Assembly (NCBI GenBank): GCA_964569695.1
Contig: CAZMUA010000011.1
Coordinates: forward strand, 1 to 64,000
Length of the DNA: 64,000 nt
Reading direction: 5' to 3'
Source: UBA8106 sp964569695
Lineage (GTDB): Bacteria > Acidobacteriota > Vicinamibacteria > Vicinamibacterales > UBA823
Shown: positions 26,971 through 35,840 of the stretch, in pieces
Layout of the letters: every line of letters begins with the position of its first letter
Position numbering within the stretch: position 1 is the stretch's first letter
Notes under the pieces: model-generated
The model's input: the letters and a program-made list of their open reading frames with translations, nothing else
The model's database searches: none
What the model was told of the DNA's origin: nothing
Program-made: the position numbers and the translations under genes

Positions 26971-28362
26971 GTGCCACATAGCAAGAAGAATGATTTTTCG
27001 GTTGAAAACCACAGCGTCGTTGTTGTGGGTGCTGCGCAAAGCGGCATTGCTGCAGCCGAGCTACTGGTTGATAGAGGAGCATCCGTGACGATAACAGATC
27101 TGCGGGCACGGACGGATCTTCCAGACAGTTTGCGGCATGACAAGGTGCAACTCGAATTTGGCGAACACCGAATGGAGACGTTCGTGAATGCTGACTTGAT
27201 TGTTATGAGTCCTGGGGTTCCACCCATTCAGTCGGTCATTCAGGCGGCCAGAGCAGCCGGTGTGCCAGTGATCAGTGAAATCGAGTTGGCGTCAAGATGG
27301 ATGGACGGTCGTATTGTTGCCGTGACTGGGACTAAGGGAAAGTCGACTACTACCGTTTTGCTTGGACAAATCCTCGCTGCGGCTGGTTTCCGAACCGTTG
27401 TCGGCGGCAATATCGGTCCAGCCTTAAGTACACAAGTTGGAAAATCGAGTCCTGACGTTCTACACATCGTCGAGGTTAGTAGTTTTCAGTTGGAATTGAC
27501 TGACCAGTTTCATCCCTGGATTGCAGTATTACTAAATCTCACCCCTGACCATCTCGATCGTCACGAGACAACCGAGGCCTACGCCGCGGCTAAGGGTCGT
27601 GTGTTTATGAACCAAGAGGCAAGTGATTGGGTCGTGGTGAATGCTGATGATGCCAACGCCATGTCGCTGGCTTGCGGAAGTCAAGGCCAGCAGCGGCCAT
27701 TTAGTTTTAACGCGACGATTGACAATGGAGTATCTGTGGAGGGTGGCACCATAGTGTGGAATACGACACCCTCACCAGCGGCACTGGTTCCAGTGCGGGC
27801 AGTTCAACTGACGGGGCGGCATTTATTGGCTGATGTACTCGCTGCTGTGACTGTCGCGACCATTATGGACGTCTCAGCAGACATTATGACTCAAGTGATT
27901 TCTGAGTTTAAAGGGCTTGAGCATGTCCTGGAGTCTGTTGCAGAGATTAATGAAATTCGTTTTGTCAACGATTCCAAAGCCACAAATGTAGATGCTGCGA
28001 TGAAGGCGATCGAGACAATGGATGTCCCGTCGGTGGTTCTACTTGGTGGCCGGCTGAAGGCTGGTGATCTGAGGGAATTACGAACTGCCGTGGCCGACCA
28101 TGCCGTGGCCGTTATTGCGATGGGTGAAGCGCAGAGCACAATTCGACAGGCGCTGGCCGATGTTGTGCCCGTCAGTGATGCGCGTGACATGGGTGAAGCG
28201 GTTCGGTCTGCGTTTGCTTTGGCACCACCAGGGGGCGCGGTGCTGCTGAGTCCTGCATGTGCCAGCTTTGACATGTACCAAAATTATGCTGATCGGGGTC
28301 GTCGTTTTAAGGAAGAAGTTGGGCGTCTTGAAAGGGATATGAGGGGAAATCGTGAGCAGTGA
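26971..28362 (+). CDS. murD: UDP-MurNAc-L-alanine:D-glutamate ligase MurD
   Basis: MurD adds D-glutamate to UDP-MurNAc-L-Ala. The 463-residue protein has an N-terminal Rossmann-like domain (VVVGAAQSGIAAAELL), the ATP site VTGTKGKSTTTVLLGQIL, NLTPDHLDRHE, and the C-terminal FVNDSKATNVDAA and LLSPACASFDMYQNYADRG. It starts with GTG at 26971. Its last five codons and the TGA stop lie inside the left arm of a long inverted repeat (28348-28373), so the natural C-terminus may have been replaced by that element. Confidence 0.95.
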   Translation: MPHSKKNDFSVENHSVVVVGAAQSGIAAAELLVDRGASVTITDLRARTDLPDSLRHDKVQLEFGEHRMETFVNADLIVMSPGVPPIQSVIQAARAAGVPVISEIELASRWMDGRIVAVTGTKGKSTTTVLLGQILAAAGFRTVVGGNIGPALSTQVGKSSPDVLHIVEVSSFQLELTDQFHPWIAVLLNLTPDHLDRHETTEAYAAAKGRVFMNQEASDWVVVNADDANAMSLACGSQGQQRPFSFNATIDNGVSVEGGTIVWNTTPSPAALVPVRAVQLTGRHLLADVLAAVTVATIMDVSADIMTQVISEFKGLEHVLESVAEINEIRFVNDSKATNVDAAMKAIETMDVPSVVLLGGRLKAGDLRELRTAVADHAVAVIAMGEAQSTIRQALADVVPVSDARDMGEAVRSAFALAPPGGAVLLSPACASFDMYQNYADRGRRFKEEVGRLERDMRGNREQ

Positions 28363-28483
28363 GCAGTTATCAGTCGCCTTGTGGCGGCGAAGAGCTAGTC
28401 GCTGGGAACGTAGGCTACCCCGGTCTACGAGACTGGTGTCTTTGTCCTCAAAAGCAGCTGATGACTGCTCACTGCTCACGATT
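28348..28483. repeat. 136-bp inverted-repeat element (MITE- or REP-like) at murD-ftsW junction
   Basis: Two 26-base arms, 28348-28373 and 28458-28483, are reverse complements at 25 of 26 positions. The arms contain a tandem heptamer, GTGAGCA twice then GT. The 84 bases between have a smaller hairpin but no open frame that I can assign. The left arm overlaps the end of murD and supplies its stop. This layout fits a small non-autonomous mobile element. No other copy is visible in the window, and I cannot see a target duplication. Confidence 0.65.
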
Positions 28484-28499
28484 GAGTGGCATTACTAAT

Positions 28500-28541
28500 A
28501 TCGGAATAAACCGATCGAACCTTTAGGACAAGTTATTGTCC
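28500..28541 (+). other. Two short hairpins before ftsW
   Basis: A 5-bp hairpin at 28500-28515 (ATCGG and CCGAT, loop of six) and a 6-bp hairpin at 28526-28541 (GGACAA and TTGTCC, loop of four) lie between the inverted-repeat element and the ftsW start. They have no T run. They could reduce read-through or control ftsW translation. Confidence 0.35.
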
Positions 28542-28567
28542 CAAGGGGCTTTAAGCAAAACAAGAGT

Positions 28568-29659
28568 ATGGCTCGAAAACTGAAGTCAGACAAGTGGCTC
28601 TTTATGGCAACGCTCTTACTCATAGGTACTAGCGTTGTGATGGTCTATAGCGCTTCAGCCGTGAAAGCTATGGATGGACGGCCATATTATTTTTTATTTA
28701 AGCAGTTGAGCTGGGCAATTTTTGGTGTGTGTGGCCTTGCCGCAATGATGCGGCTGGATTATCGGAATTACCGGCAACCTGCTGTTATTTGGACGGCATT
28801 GGGCGTTGCTACGTTCTTGCTTGTTCTGGTCTTGTTTGGTCCTGAGATAAATGGGGCACGGCGGTGGTTTGCTGTCGCCGGAATTGGTGTCCAGCCTTCT
28901 GAGTTTGCCAAATTAGCGGTCATATTATTTGTTGCTGCCGTGTTGGAGCGCCGAATGGATCGCATTAACGACGTGTCTTACTCGTTAGGTTTTATTGGGC
29001 TTGTAACGGCAATGATTGCCGGCTTGATCCTTTTAGAACCAGATCTCGGTACGGCTGCAGGAGTTGCCGTCATCGTTGGCGCGATGGTGTTGGCTGCAGG
29101 GCTCAGCTATCGTTGGTTCGGTGCTGCGTTCCTGTTAGCTCTGCCGATGTTGGGGTACTTCCTCTCCGAGGGGTATCGATGGCAACGGTTAACCTCGTGG
29201 ACGGACCCGTGGGTTGACCGAATGGGAAATGGTTATCAGCTCGTTCAGTCCTTGATTGCGGTGGGCACGGGAGGATTGCTTGGATTAGGTGTCATGCAGG
29301 GTGTGCAATCGCATCAGTATCTTCCCGAAGCACATACCGACTTCATTTATGCGGTCATTGCTGAGGAAACTGGCATTGTTGGTGCGAGTGCAGTGCTCTT
29401 GTGCTTCGGCGTGATTGGTTGGCGAGGTTTTCGGGTTGCATTGCGCGCCCCTGATCGCTTCGGTTCGTTTTTGGCGATCGGGATCACAACGATGGTGATA
29501 GGTCAGGCGTTCCTAAACATGAGTGTCGTCTTAGGTTTATTGCCGACCACGGGCATCCCACTGCCGTTCGTAAGTGCCGGAGGGTCTTCACTGATAAGTA
29601 GCTTGATAGGAATGGGGATTTTGCTCAATGTCTCACAACACGCGTCAGTGCACTCATAA
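28568..29659 (+). CDS. ftsW: Septal peptidoglycan polymerase FtsW
   Basis: FtsW is the SEDS-family glycosyltransferase that polymerises lipid II at the septum with FtsI. The 363-residue protein has about ten hydrophobic segments and the family signatures MVYSASAVKA near residue 21, GARRWFAVAGIGVQPSEFAK near 96, LPEAHTDFIYAVIAEETG near 255 and TTGIPLPFVSAGGSSLI near the C-terminus. It is separated from murD by 205 bases containing the inverted-repeat element, the largest break inside the dcw cluster. Confidence 0.96.
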   Translation: MARKLKSDKWLFMATLLLIGTSVVMVYSASAVKAMDGRPYYFLFKQLSWAIFGVCGLAAMMRLDYRNYRQPAVIWTALGVATFLLVLVLFGPEINGARRWFAVAGIGVQPSEFAKLAVILFVAAVLERRMDRINDVSYSLGFIGLVTAMIAGLILLEPDLGTAAGVAVIVGAMVLAAGLSYRWFGAAFLLALPMLGYFLSEGYRWQRLTSWTDPWVDRMGNGYQLVQSLIAVGTGGLLGLGVMQGVQSHQYLPEAHTDFIYAVIAEETGIVGASAVLLCFGVIGWRGFRVALRAPDRFGSFLAIGITTMVIGQAFLNMSVVLGLLPTTGIPLPFVSAGGSSLISSLIGMGILLNVSQHASVHS

Positions 29660-29707
29660 GGTGGAGAGCAGGAGACAGCTCAACGTAGAGCGTTTGTGGT
29701 CATCAGT

Positions 29708-30799
29708 ATGGGACTGAGGATCGTGATTGCGGGTGGAGGCACAGGAGGCCATTTATATCCTGGGATAGCGGTTGCTCAGGAATTAACGCGTCGAAGTCCG
29801 AAGACAAGAGTGACGTTTGCAGGTACTACGAAGGGGATCGAATCGCGAGCCGTACCTGAGGCAGGGTTTGAATTGGATTTTATTCGGAGTGCGGGACTTA
29901 AGGGCAAGTCGGGAAGGGAATTAGCGCGTAATTTAGCGATGCTACCAGTAAGTGCATATGATGCTTGGCGTCTTCTGTCTCGACGTGTGCCTCATCTAGT
30001 GATGGGCGTGGGAGGTTATAGTTCAGGCCCCGTGGTGGCTATAGCTGCACTCCGTGGGATTCCCACACTTGTCCTTGAGCAGAATGTAATACCGGGCCTG
30101 ACGAATCGACTGCTCAGACCTTTCGTAAGAGCTGTGGCAGTAGCTTTTGCTTCAACACTTTCAGATTTTGGGTCGAAAGGGTTCATGAGTGGAAATCCTG
30201 TTCGTAAGGAATTCTTTGAAATGGGATCGCAAATTGATCAAGATGTGGATTCAGAAACTTGCCGCATCTTAGTTATTGGCGGATCACAGGGGGCTCACGC
30301 TCTTAACCTTGCCCTTCGTCAGGCCGCACCAGCCCTTGCACAAATCAAACCACGGCTCATTGTCACGCACCAGACAGGCGAACGCGATCTTGCTGAAGTT
30401 CGTGAATCGTATCGTCAAGCCGGTCTTAATGCTCAGGTTGAGACTTTTCTTGAGCCAATGGCAAAAGCCATGCTGGCCTCGGACCTCGTTATTTGTAGAG
30501 CTGGTGCAACGACAGTTACTGAACTGGCTGCCGTAGGTCGACCAAGTGTTCTGGTGCCGTTGAGGACGGCCGACGAACATCAATCTAAAAATGCCGACGC
30601 GTTGGTAACGGTTGGTGCCGCAAAGATGATTGCAGGTGATGATGTAGCGGCTGCGTTGGTGGCCCATGTAAAAACATTGGCAGCTAATCGTAAGCAACGG
30701 AGTGAAATGGGTACTGCAGCTAGACAGTTGGCTCGTCCTGATGCTGCGGCACGGATCGTTGATCGAGCTTTAGAACTTGTTCACTATCGCGAGCAGTAA
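29708..30799 (+). CDS. murG: UDP-GlcNAc:lipid I transferase MurG
   Basis: MurG adds GlcNAc to lipid I to make lipid II on the cytoplasmic face of the membrane. It has the N-terminal glycine loop AGGGTGGHLYPGIAVAQEL, the second loop MGVGGYSSGP, and the C-terminal donor-site stretch CRAGATTVTELAAVGRPSVLVPL. I chose the ATG at 29708 (363 residues) by alignment to the family start; an in-frame GTG at 29696 adds four residues and has a weak GAG upstream, so it is possible. murC follows after 68 bases. Confidence 0.95.
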   Translation: MGLRIVIAGGGTGGHLYPGIAVAQELTRRSPKTRVTFAGTTKGIESRAVPEAGFELDFIRSAGLKGKSGRELARNLAMLPVSAYDAWRLLSRRVPHLVMGVGGYSSGPVVAIAALRGIPTLVLEQNVIPGLTNRLLRPFVRAVAVAFASTLSDFGSKGFMSGNPVRKEFFEMGSQIDQDVDSETCRILVIGGSQGAHALNLALRQAAPALAQIKPRLIVTHQTGERDLAEVRESYRQAGLNAQVETFLEPMAKAMLASDLVICRAGATTVTELAAVGRPSVLVPLRTADEHQSKNADALVTVGAAKMIAGDDVAAALVAHVKTLAANRKQRSEMGTAARQLARPDAAARIVDRALELVHYREQ

Positions 30800-30867
30800 T
30801 TCAAGGATGGCAGAGTAAGGGCACTAAGGAGACAAAGGGAAATGCGAAAGCTGGAACGGACATAATC

Positions 30868-32301
30868 ATGCTCGGCCGCACGAAAAAAGTTCATTTCGTA
30901 GGTATTGGTGGTAGCGGCATGAGTGGTATTGCCGAACTGTTAATAACGCTGGGGTATGTGGTGAGTGGCTCCGACCTCCGATGTTGTGAGACGACGGACT
31001 TGTTGGTCTCACTTGGTGCAACTGTGCAGGAAGGTCACGACGCTAAGTTTGTTCACAACGCCGATGTAGTCGTCATGTCTGCCGCGATTGACTCCACGAA
31101 TCCAGAAATTCAAGAAGCGCACCGATGTCAAATTCCTGTTATTCCACGTGCGGAAATGCTAGCGGAGCTCATGCGACTGCGCTACAGCATCGCCGTGGCA
31201 GGTTCACACGGCAAGACCTCTACTACATCAATGATTGCCCTGATGTTCGAACGTGCCAATCTGGATCCAACTGCTGTAATCGGTGGTCGGTTAAGTAGTT
31301 TTGGAAGTAATGCGCGTGTCGGACAAGGTGATTACATGATTGTAGAAGCTGATGAGAGCGACCGATCATTTTTACGACTCTCTCCATCAATTGCTGTGAT
31401 CACCAATATCGATGATGAGCACATGGAAAGTTACGGCACGCTTGACCATCTATGTGACGCCTTTGTTGACTTTGCTAACCGGGTGCCTTTCTATGGATTA
31501 GTGGCAGTATGTGCCGACGATGAAAACTTACGCGAGCAGGCACTCAGGATTTCACGGCGAGTAAGAACTTATGGAGTTGATACTCAGGATGCAGATCTTT
31601 TCGGATTTGATATAGAAGAGCAAGCTTTCGGTTCGACATGTTCCGTCTCCTACAAACCGTTTGGTGAGCGTGAACGTGTGTTACTGGGAACGTTACGCCT
31701 CCAGGTGCCTGGGCTTCACAATATTCGAAATTCCTTGGCTGCCATGGTCGTTGGCCTGGAAATCGGTCTGAGTTTCAAGCAGGTTGCTGCAACTTTAGCG
31801 GAATTTTCAGGGGTAGAGCGTCGCTTTCAACGACATGGGGAAGCTGATGGTGTGCTGGTGGTAGATGATTACGGTCACCATCCTACTGAGATTGCAGTAG
31901 TGATGCGTACTGCGCGTCAGCAGTTCAAGCGGCGAATGCTTGTAGTGGTGCAACCTCACAGATTTACTCGTGTGAGTCGGTTAATGTCCCAGTTCGGTTC
32001 AGTGCTGTCTGGTGCCGATGAGGTCATCTTGACTGAGGTTTATGCTGCCGGCGAAGCTCCGATACCAGGTGCCACCTCTGAAGTGCTGGCTGAAGTGATA
32101 GGACAATTTGGCGAATCGCCGGTGCATCTAGTTGGGTCACTCGATGAGGCTGTCGCCCGCGTAGAACAACTGGCCAAACCCGGGGACCTCGTTATCACAT
32201 TTGGTGCCGGTTCAATCAGTGGCGTTGCTGGTCGGATTTTTCATCACTTGCAGCAAAGGCAGCGGCAGGATGCTGATGTCATCGAGGCCAATTATGGGTA
32301 A
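30868..32301 (+). CDS. murC: UDP-MurNAc:L-alanine ligase MurC
   Basis: MurC starts the peptide stem by adding L-alanine to UDP-MurNAc. The 477-residue protein has VHFVGIGGSGMSGIAELL at the N-terminus, the ATP loop VAGSHGKTSTTSMIA near residues 109-123, EADESDRSFLRL, and VDDYGHHPTEI in the C-terminal half. It ends 12 bases before ftsQ. In many clusters murB and ddl sit between murC and ftsQ; both are absent here. Confidence 0.96.
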   Translation: MLGRTKKVHFVGIGGSGMSGIAELLITLGYVVSGSDLRCCETTDLLVSLGATVQEGHDAKFVHNADVVVMSAAIDSTNPEIQEAHRCQIPVIPRAEMLAELMRLRYSIAVAGSHGKTSTTSMIALMFERANLDPTAVIGGRLSSFGSNARVGQGDYMIVEADESDRSFLRLSPSIAVITNIDDEHMESYGTLDHLCDAFVDFANRVPFYGLVAVCADDENLREQALRISRRVRTYGVDTQDADLFGFDIEEQAFGSTCSVSYKPFGERERVLLGTLRLQVPGLHNIRNSLAAMVVGLEIGLSFKQVAATLAEFSGVERRFQRHGEADGVLVVDDYGHHPTEIAVVMRTARQQFKRRMLVVVQPHRFTRVSRLMSQFGSVLSGADEVILTEVYAAGEAPIPGATSEVLAEVIGQFGESPVHLVGSLDEAVARVEQLAKPGDLVITFGAGSISGVAGRIFHHLQQRQRQDADVIEANYG

Positions 32302-32313
32302 TAGAGATAGATC

Positions 32314-33156
32314 ATGACAGTCCGCCTACCAACAGATAACCGGTTCAGGCGACGGACGCAGCTTCGACCCATTAAGCGGCGACGTGTGTTTACAACGCGC
32401 TGGCGCCGTGTTCTCAAGGTCAGCGCGAGTTTCGTGTTCGTGCTCTTCGTGGGATATGGAATTGTGGCATTCGTACTTCAGACGCCCGTGCTGTCTATCG
32501 ATCGATTAATTGTGCATGGGAATGTTCATCTTTCGACGGAAGAAGCCTTGAGTTTAGTTGATGGACTTCGCGGGGAGAATATTTTCCTTGCAGATCTTAA
32601 GCAGTGGCGGAATGCCTTACTCGCTTCGCCATGGGTGAAAGACGTAACACTTCGCACGGTCATACCATCGACTATCGAGATCACGATTTCTGAGCGAACA
32701 CCCATGGCCTTGGGACGAATTGATGGACACTTATTTTTAATTGATGACGAGGCACGAGTGATAGCAGAGTACGGAGCAGAGTACGCTCATTTCGATTTGC
32801 CAGTCATAGATGGTTTATTGCACCAGACCTCTAACGGCCCGGAGGCAATCGACGATCAACGCTCACAGTTAACAATGCGTGTGATGAATGACTTAGAAAC
32901 CCAACCTCGTATCGTGAGTCGGATATCACAGATCGATCTTAGTAATCCATCGAATGTGGTCGTAATTCTCGATGACGATGAAGCATTAATCCATCTGGGA
33001 GTTTACCAATTTGCTGATCGGCTGCAATCGTATTTGCAGATGTTTACGGCACTACGGGAAAAAGTTCCACACATTGACTATGTTGATCTCCGGTTTGGCG
33101 ATCGGGTCTATGTGCGTCCTGTCAGGCTAGAAGGAGATTCAGTTGGGCAGCAGTAA
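32314..33156 (+). CDS. ftsQ: Cell division protein FtsQ
   Basis: FtsQ (DivIB) is a bitopic divisome protein that links early and late division proteins. The 280-residue sequence has a very basic cytoplasmic tail, one membrane helix at about residues 37-55, then a POTRA domain (VLSIDRLIVHGNVHLSTEEA and the SPWVKDVTLRTVIPSTIEI strand region) and the FtsQ beta domain with IDYVDLRFGDRVYVRP at the end. It lies directly before ftsA. Confidence 0.93.
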   Translation: MTVRLPTDNRFRRRTQLRPIKRRRVFTTRWRRVLKVSASFVFVLFVGYGIVAFVLQTPVLSIDRLIVHGNVHLSTEEALSLVDGLRGENIFLADLKQWRNALLASPWVKDVTLRTVIPSTIEITISERTPMALGRIDGHLFLIDDEARVIAEYGAEYAHFDLPVIDGLLHQTSNGPEAIDDQRSQLTMRVMNDLETQPRIVSRISQIDLSNPSNVVVILDDDEALIHLGVYQFADRLQSYLQMFTALREKVPHIDYVDLRFGDRVYVRPVRLEGDSVGQQ

Positions 33157-33186
33157 TGTGTCGGACTTGTTTGTGAAGGAGAACTC

Positions 33187-34422
33187 GTGGCAAGAAAAAA
33201 CCGTTATCTTGTAGGACTCGATGTTGGGACATCCAAGATCGCCACCATTGTTGGAGAACTGACTGCCGATGGTGGTCTTGACGTCGTCGGAGTCGGAACG
33301 GCGGAGTCTCAGGGTATTCGTCAGGGTGTAGTCGTTAATCTTGAGGTTGCTATTCGGGCAGTGGGCCGTTCAATCGAAGAGGCTGAGCAGACTGCAGGAA
33401 TTGAGATCGACCGTGTCATTCTCGGTCTCTCTGGCTCGCACATCAAAGGGTTCAACAGTCGTGGCGTTGTTGCTGTCCCTGGAAAAACTCGAGAAATTTT
33501 TAGTGAAGATGTTGGCCGCGCGATTGAAGCTGCCCAAGATATTGCTGTGCCAAATGGCCGAGAAATTTTGCATGTGATACCGCAAGATTTTGTTGTCGAT
33601 GAACAGGATGGGATAACCAACCCAGTTGGAATGACTGGGTCTCGCCTTGAAGTAAATGTTCATATTGTTACGGGAAGCTCATCATCAAAACGGAATATCT
33701 ACGCATGCGTAAACCAAGCAGGTGTGAAGGTGCAGGACTCGATGCTTGAGCAGTTGGCGTCGAGTGAAGCAGTTTTGACGACTGACGAGAAAGAACTTGG
33801 TGTGGCGCTCGTTGATATTGGGGGAGGCACGACTGACTTTACAGTGTTTGAGCGGGGTAGCATCTGGCACACGGGGGTAATTGCAATTGGAGGTGACCAT
33901 TTTACGAATGATCTCGCCGTCAGTTTACGTACCCCGATACCAGACGCGGAAAAACTGAAGCAGCGGGCTGGGTGCGCACTCGCCGGGCTAGTTGATGAAG
34001 AGGTTCTGATCGAAGTGCCGAGTGTTGGAGGACGAGCTCCTCGGACGATGCCGAAAAAATTGCTTGCAGAGGTCTTGCAGCCTCATGCAGAACAAGTCTT
34101 TCATCATTTGTGGGATGAAATTCAAAGATCTGGTTATGAACGTTCATTAAACGCGGGGGTTGTGTTGACTGGTGGTGGATCCAAACTCGAAGGCATGGCC
34201 GAGGTTGCTGAGCAAATTTTTGATCTGCCCATTCGACGGGGATTCCCCGATGGAGTTGGGGGGCTCGCTGATCATGTGCAGGATCCTAGTTTTGCAACTG
34301 CAGTTGGACTTGCCATGTACGTGAATCAGCACGACACTGCAGGAGCAGCATCATCGCTGGGATTGGGACTTTTTGGTGGCCTGACAGATCGCTTCCGTAA
34401 CATATTTAAAGATTTTTTCTAG
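33187..34422 (+). CDS. ftsA: Cell division protein FtsA
   Basis: FtsA is the actin-like ATPase that anchors FtsZ to the membrane. The 411-residue protein has the phosphate-1 loop VGLDVGTSKIATIVGEL near residues 9-25, VDIGGGTTDFTVF, LTGGGSKLEGMAE, and a C-terminal amphipathic end rich in Phe, Arg and Lys (DRFRNIFKDFF) that fits the membrane-targeting helix. It starts with GTG at 33187 after an AAGGAG ribosome site. Confidence 0.96.
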   Translation: MARKNRYLVGLDVGTSKIATIVGELTADGGLDVVGVGTAESQGIRQGVVVNLEVAIRAVGRSIEEAEQTAGIEIDRVILGLSGSHIKGFNSRGVVAVPGKTREIFSEDVGRAIEAAQDIAVPNGREILHVIPQDFVVDEQDGITNPVGMTGSRLEVNVHIVTGSSSSKRNIYACVNQAGVKVQDSMLEQLASSEAVLTTDEKELGVALVDIGGGTTDFTVFERGSIWHTGVIAIGGDHFTNDLAVSLRTPIPDAEKLKQRAGCALAGLVDEEVLIEVPSVGGRAPRTMPKKLLAEVLQPHAEQVFHHLWDEIQRSGYERSLNAGVVLTGGGSKLEGMAEVAEQIFDLPIRRGFPDGVGGLADHVQDPSFATAVGLAMYVNQHDTAGAASSLGLGLFGGLTDRFRNIFKDFF

Positions 34423-34459
34423 GCTTATGCGGTATCTAATGAGGTTTGGAGATTGAATT

Positions 34460-35626
34460 ATGACTGATGTGCAAACACATGACAGCAAGCGGCAGCATTC
34501 GCCAATGCCGGGTTCACGTATAACCCTGGCTGATGGGAATCGCGAAAGTGCGAAGATTTCGGTAATAGGTGTCGGTGGTGGTGGCGGAAATGCAGTTAAC
34601 CGAATGGTGGCGTCAGAGTTGCAGGGCGTTCACTTCGTCGCAGCAAATACGGACATCCAGGCTCTCAAAGGTAACTCGGCTCCGACGAAACTACAACTGG
34701 GTCATAAGGTAACCAAAGGACTCGGAGCTGGCGCTGATCCTAATCTTGGCCGTCAGGCTGCTTTAGAGGACACCGAAAAGCTTTTGCAGACACTTGATGG
34801 GGCAGACATGGTGTTTGTTACAGCTGGTCTCGGTGGGGGTACTGGAACCGGCGCGGCGCCAGTTATTGCTAGTTTAGCTAGTGAGCTTGGTGCTTTGACT
34901 ATTGCGATTGTGACTAAACCATTCGGATTTGAAGGAAAGGCACGTGCGTTACAAGCTGAACGTGGACTCGATGCTCTTAAAGATGTAGTCGATTCAGTCA
35001 TCACGATACCCAATGAGAGGTTGATGGCAAGTACTAGTCGTTCGACATCCCTCGTGAAGGCCTTTGCAAAGGCGGATGATGTGCTGCGTCTGGCAGTGCA
35101 AGGTATTTCTGATCTGATTCTTGTGCCGGGGCTCATAAATCTCGATTTTGCTGACGTGACGACGATAATGCACAAGGCAGGCATTGCTATTATGGGTACC
35201 GGTACTGGCGAAGGTAGTTCACGAGCCAGTGATGCAGCGAACGCAGCTATCGCGAGTCCATTACTGGAACATGATTGTATGAAAGGGGCACACGGGGTCA
35301 TGTTTAACGTCACGGGCGGTTCTGACTTGTCGCTAATCGAAATCGGGGAAGCGTCAGCTATCATTCATGAAGCGGCACACGAAGATGCCAATATCATTTT
35401 TGGTGCCGTAATTGATCCAAAGATGGGCAAACAAGTCAAAATTACCGTAATCGCTACCGGATTTGAAGGTGGGGTTATCGCTCAGAGCTCCAGTTCTACA
35501 CCTGTTGATCTTCAAAATTATGCTGACGCACGCGCAACAGAGACGACGAATGCATTACCACGCCCATCACGTTCAAGAAGGTCGGGATTGTCAATGCGAA
35601 CCTCACGTGACGATCATCGAGGTTGA
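34460..35626 (+). CDS. ftsZ: Cell division protein FtsZ, C-terminal peptide missing in frame
   Basis: FtsZ is the tubulin-like GTPase that forms the division ring. The 388 residues hold a complete GTPase core: GVGGGGGNAVNRM, the signature GGGTGTG at residues 125-131, and the activation-domain residues in NLDFADV. After the core comes a short basic linker, and the protein stops without the usual end peptide (D-x-P-x-F-L-R-R type) that binds FtsA. Just past the TGA at 35624, still in the FtsZ frame but behind a second TGA, the DNA spells V-P-A-S-R; in the +1 frame 35622-35660 reads VETYECLRRETER. Either could be a remnant of the peptide, which suggests one or more recent indels or base errors. 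Confidence 0.93.
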   Translation: MTDVQTHDSKRQHSPMPGSRITLADGNRESAKISVIGVGGGGGNAVNRMVASELQGVHFVAANTDIQALKGNSAPTKLQLGHKVTKGLGAGADPNLGRQAALEDTEKLLQTLDGADMVFVTAGLGGGTGTGAAPVIASLASELGALTIAIVTKPFGFEGKARALQAERGLDALKDVVDSVITIPNERLMASTSRSTSLVKAFAKADDVLRLAVQGISDLILVPGLINLDFADVTTIMHKAGIAIMGTGTGEGSSRASDAANAAIASPLLEHDCMKGAHGVMFNVTGGSDLSLIEIGEASAIIHEAAHEDANIIFGAVIDPKMGKQVKITVIATGFEGGVIAQSSSSTPVDLQNYADARATETTNALPRPSRSRRSGLSMRTSRDDHRG

Positions 35627-35840
35627 AACATATGAGTGCCTGCGTCGAGAAACGGAGCGCTGACACCAGACACTTGTAAAGGCATGGCTTTCCCTGCTGG
35701 AACTCCTCCAACATGTTCACCTTGACGTGATACAGTAATTTGATTCACTGCCACTAAGAGTAAGGTGTCGCAGTCGCCGTTAGCTCTAGTAAGCGCGTGT
35801 GCGCCTACGGAAACAGTATTCCCGTTACCTCTGCTTGAGC

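Noticed and set aside
28351..28373. CRISPR or simple tandem repeat
   Set aside because: The GTGAGCA heptamer occurs only twice per arm, with no spacers; the arrangement is an inverted pair.
34753..35364. 203-residue frame antisense to ftsZ
   Set aside because: It is a mirror of the strongly conserved ftsZ coding sequence, without start signals or protein-like composition.
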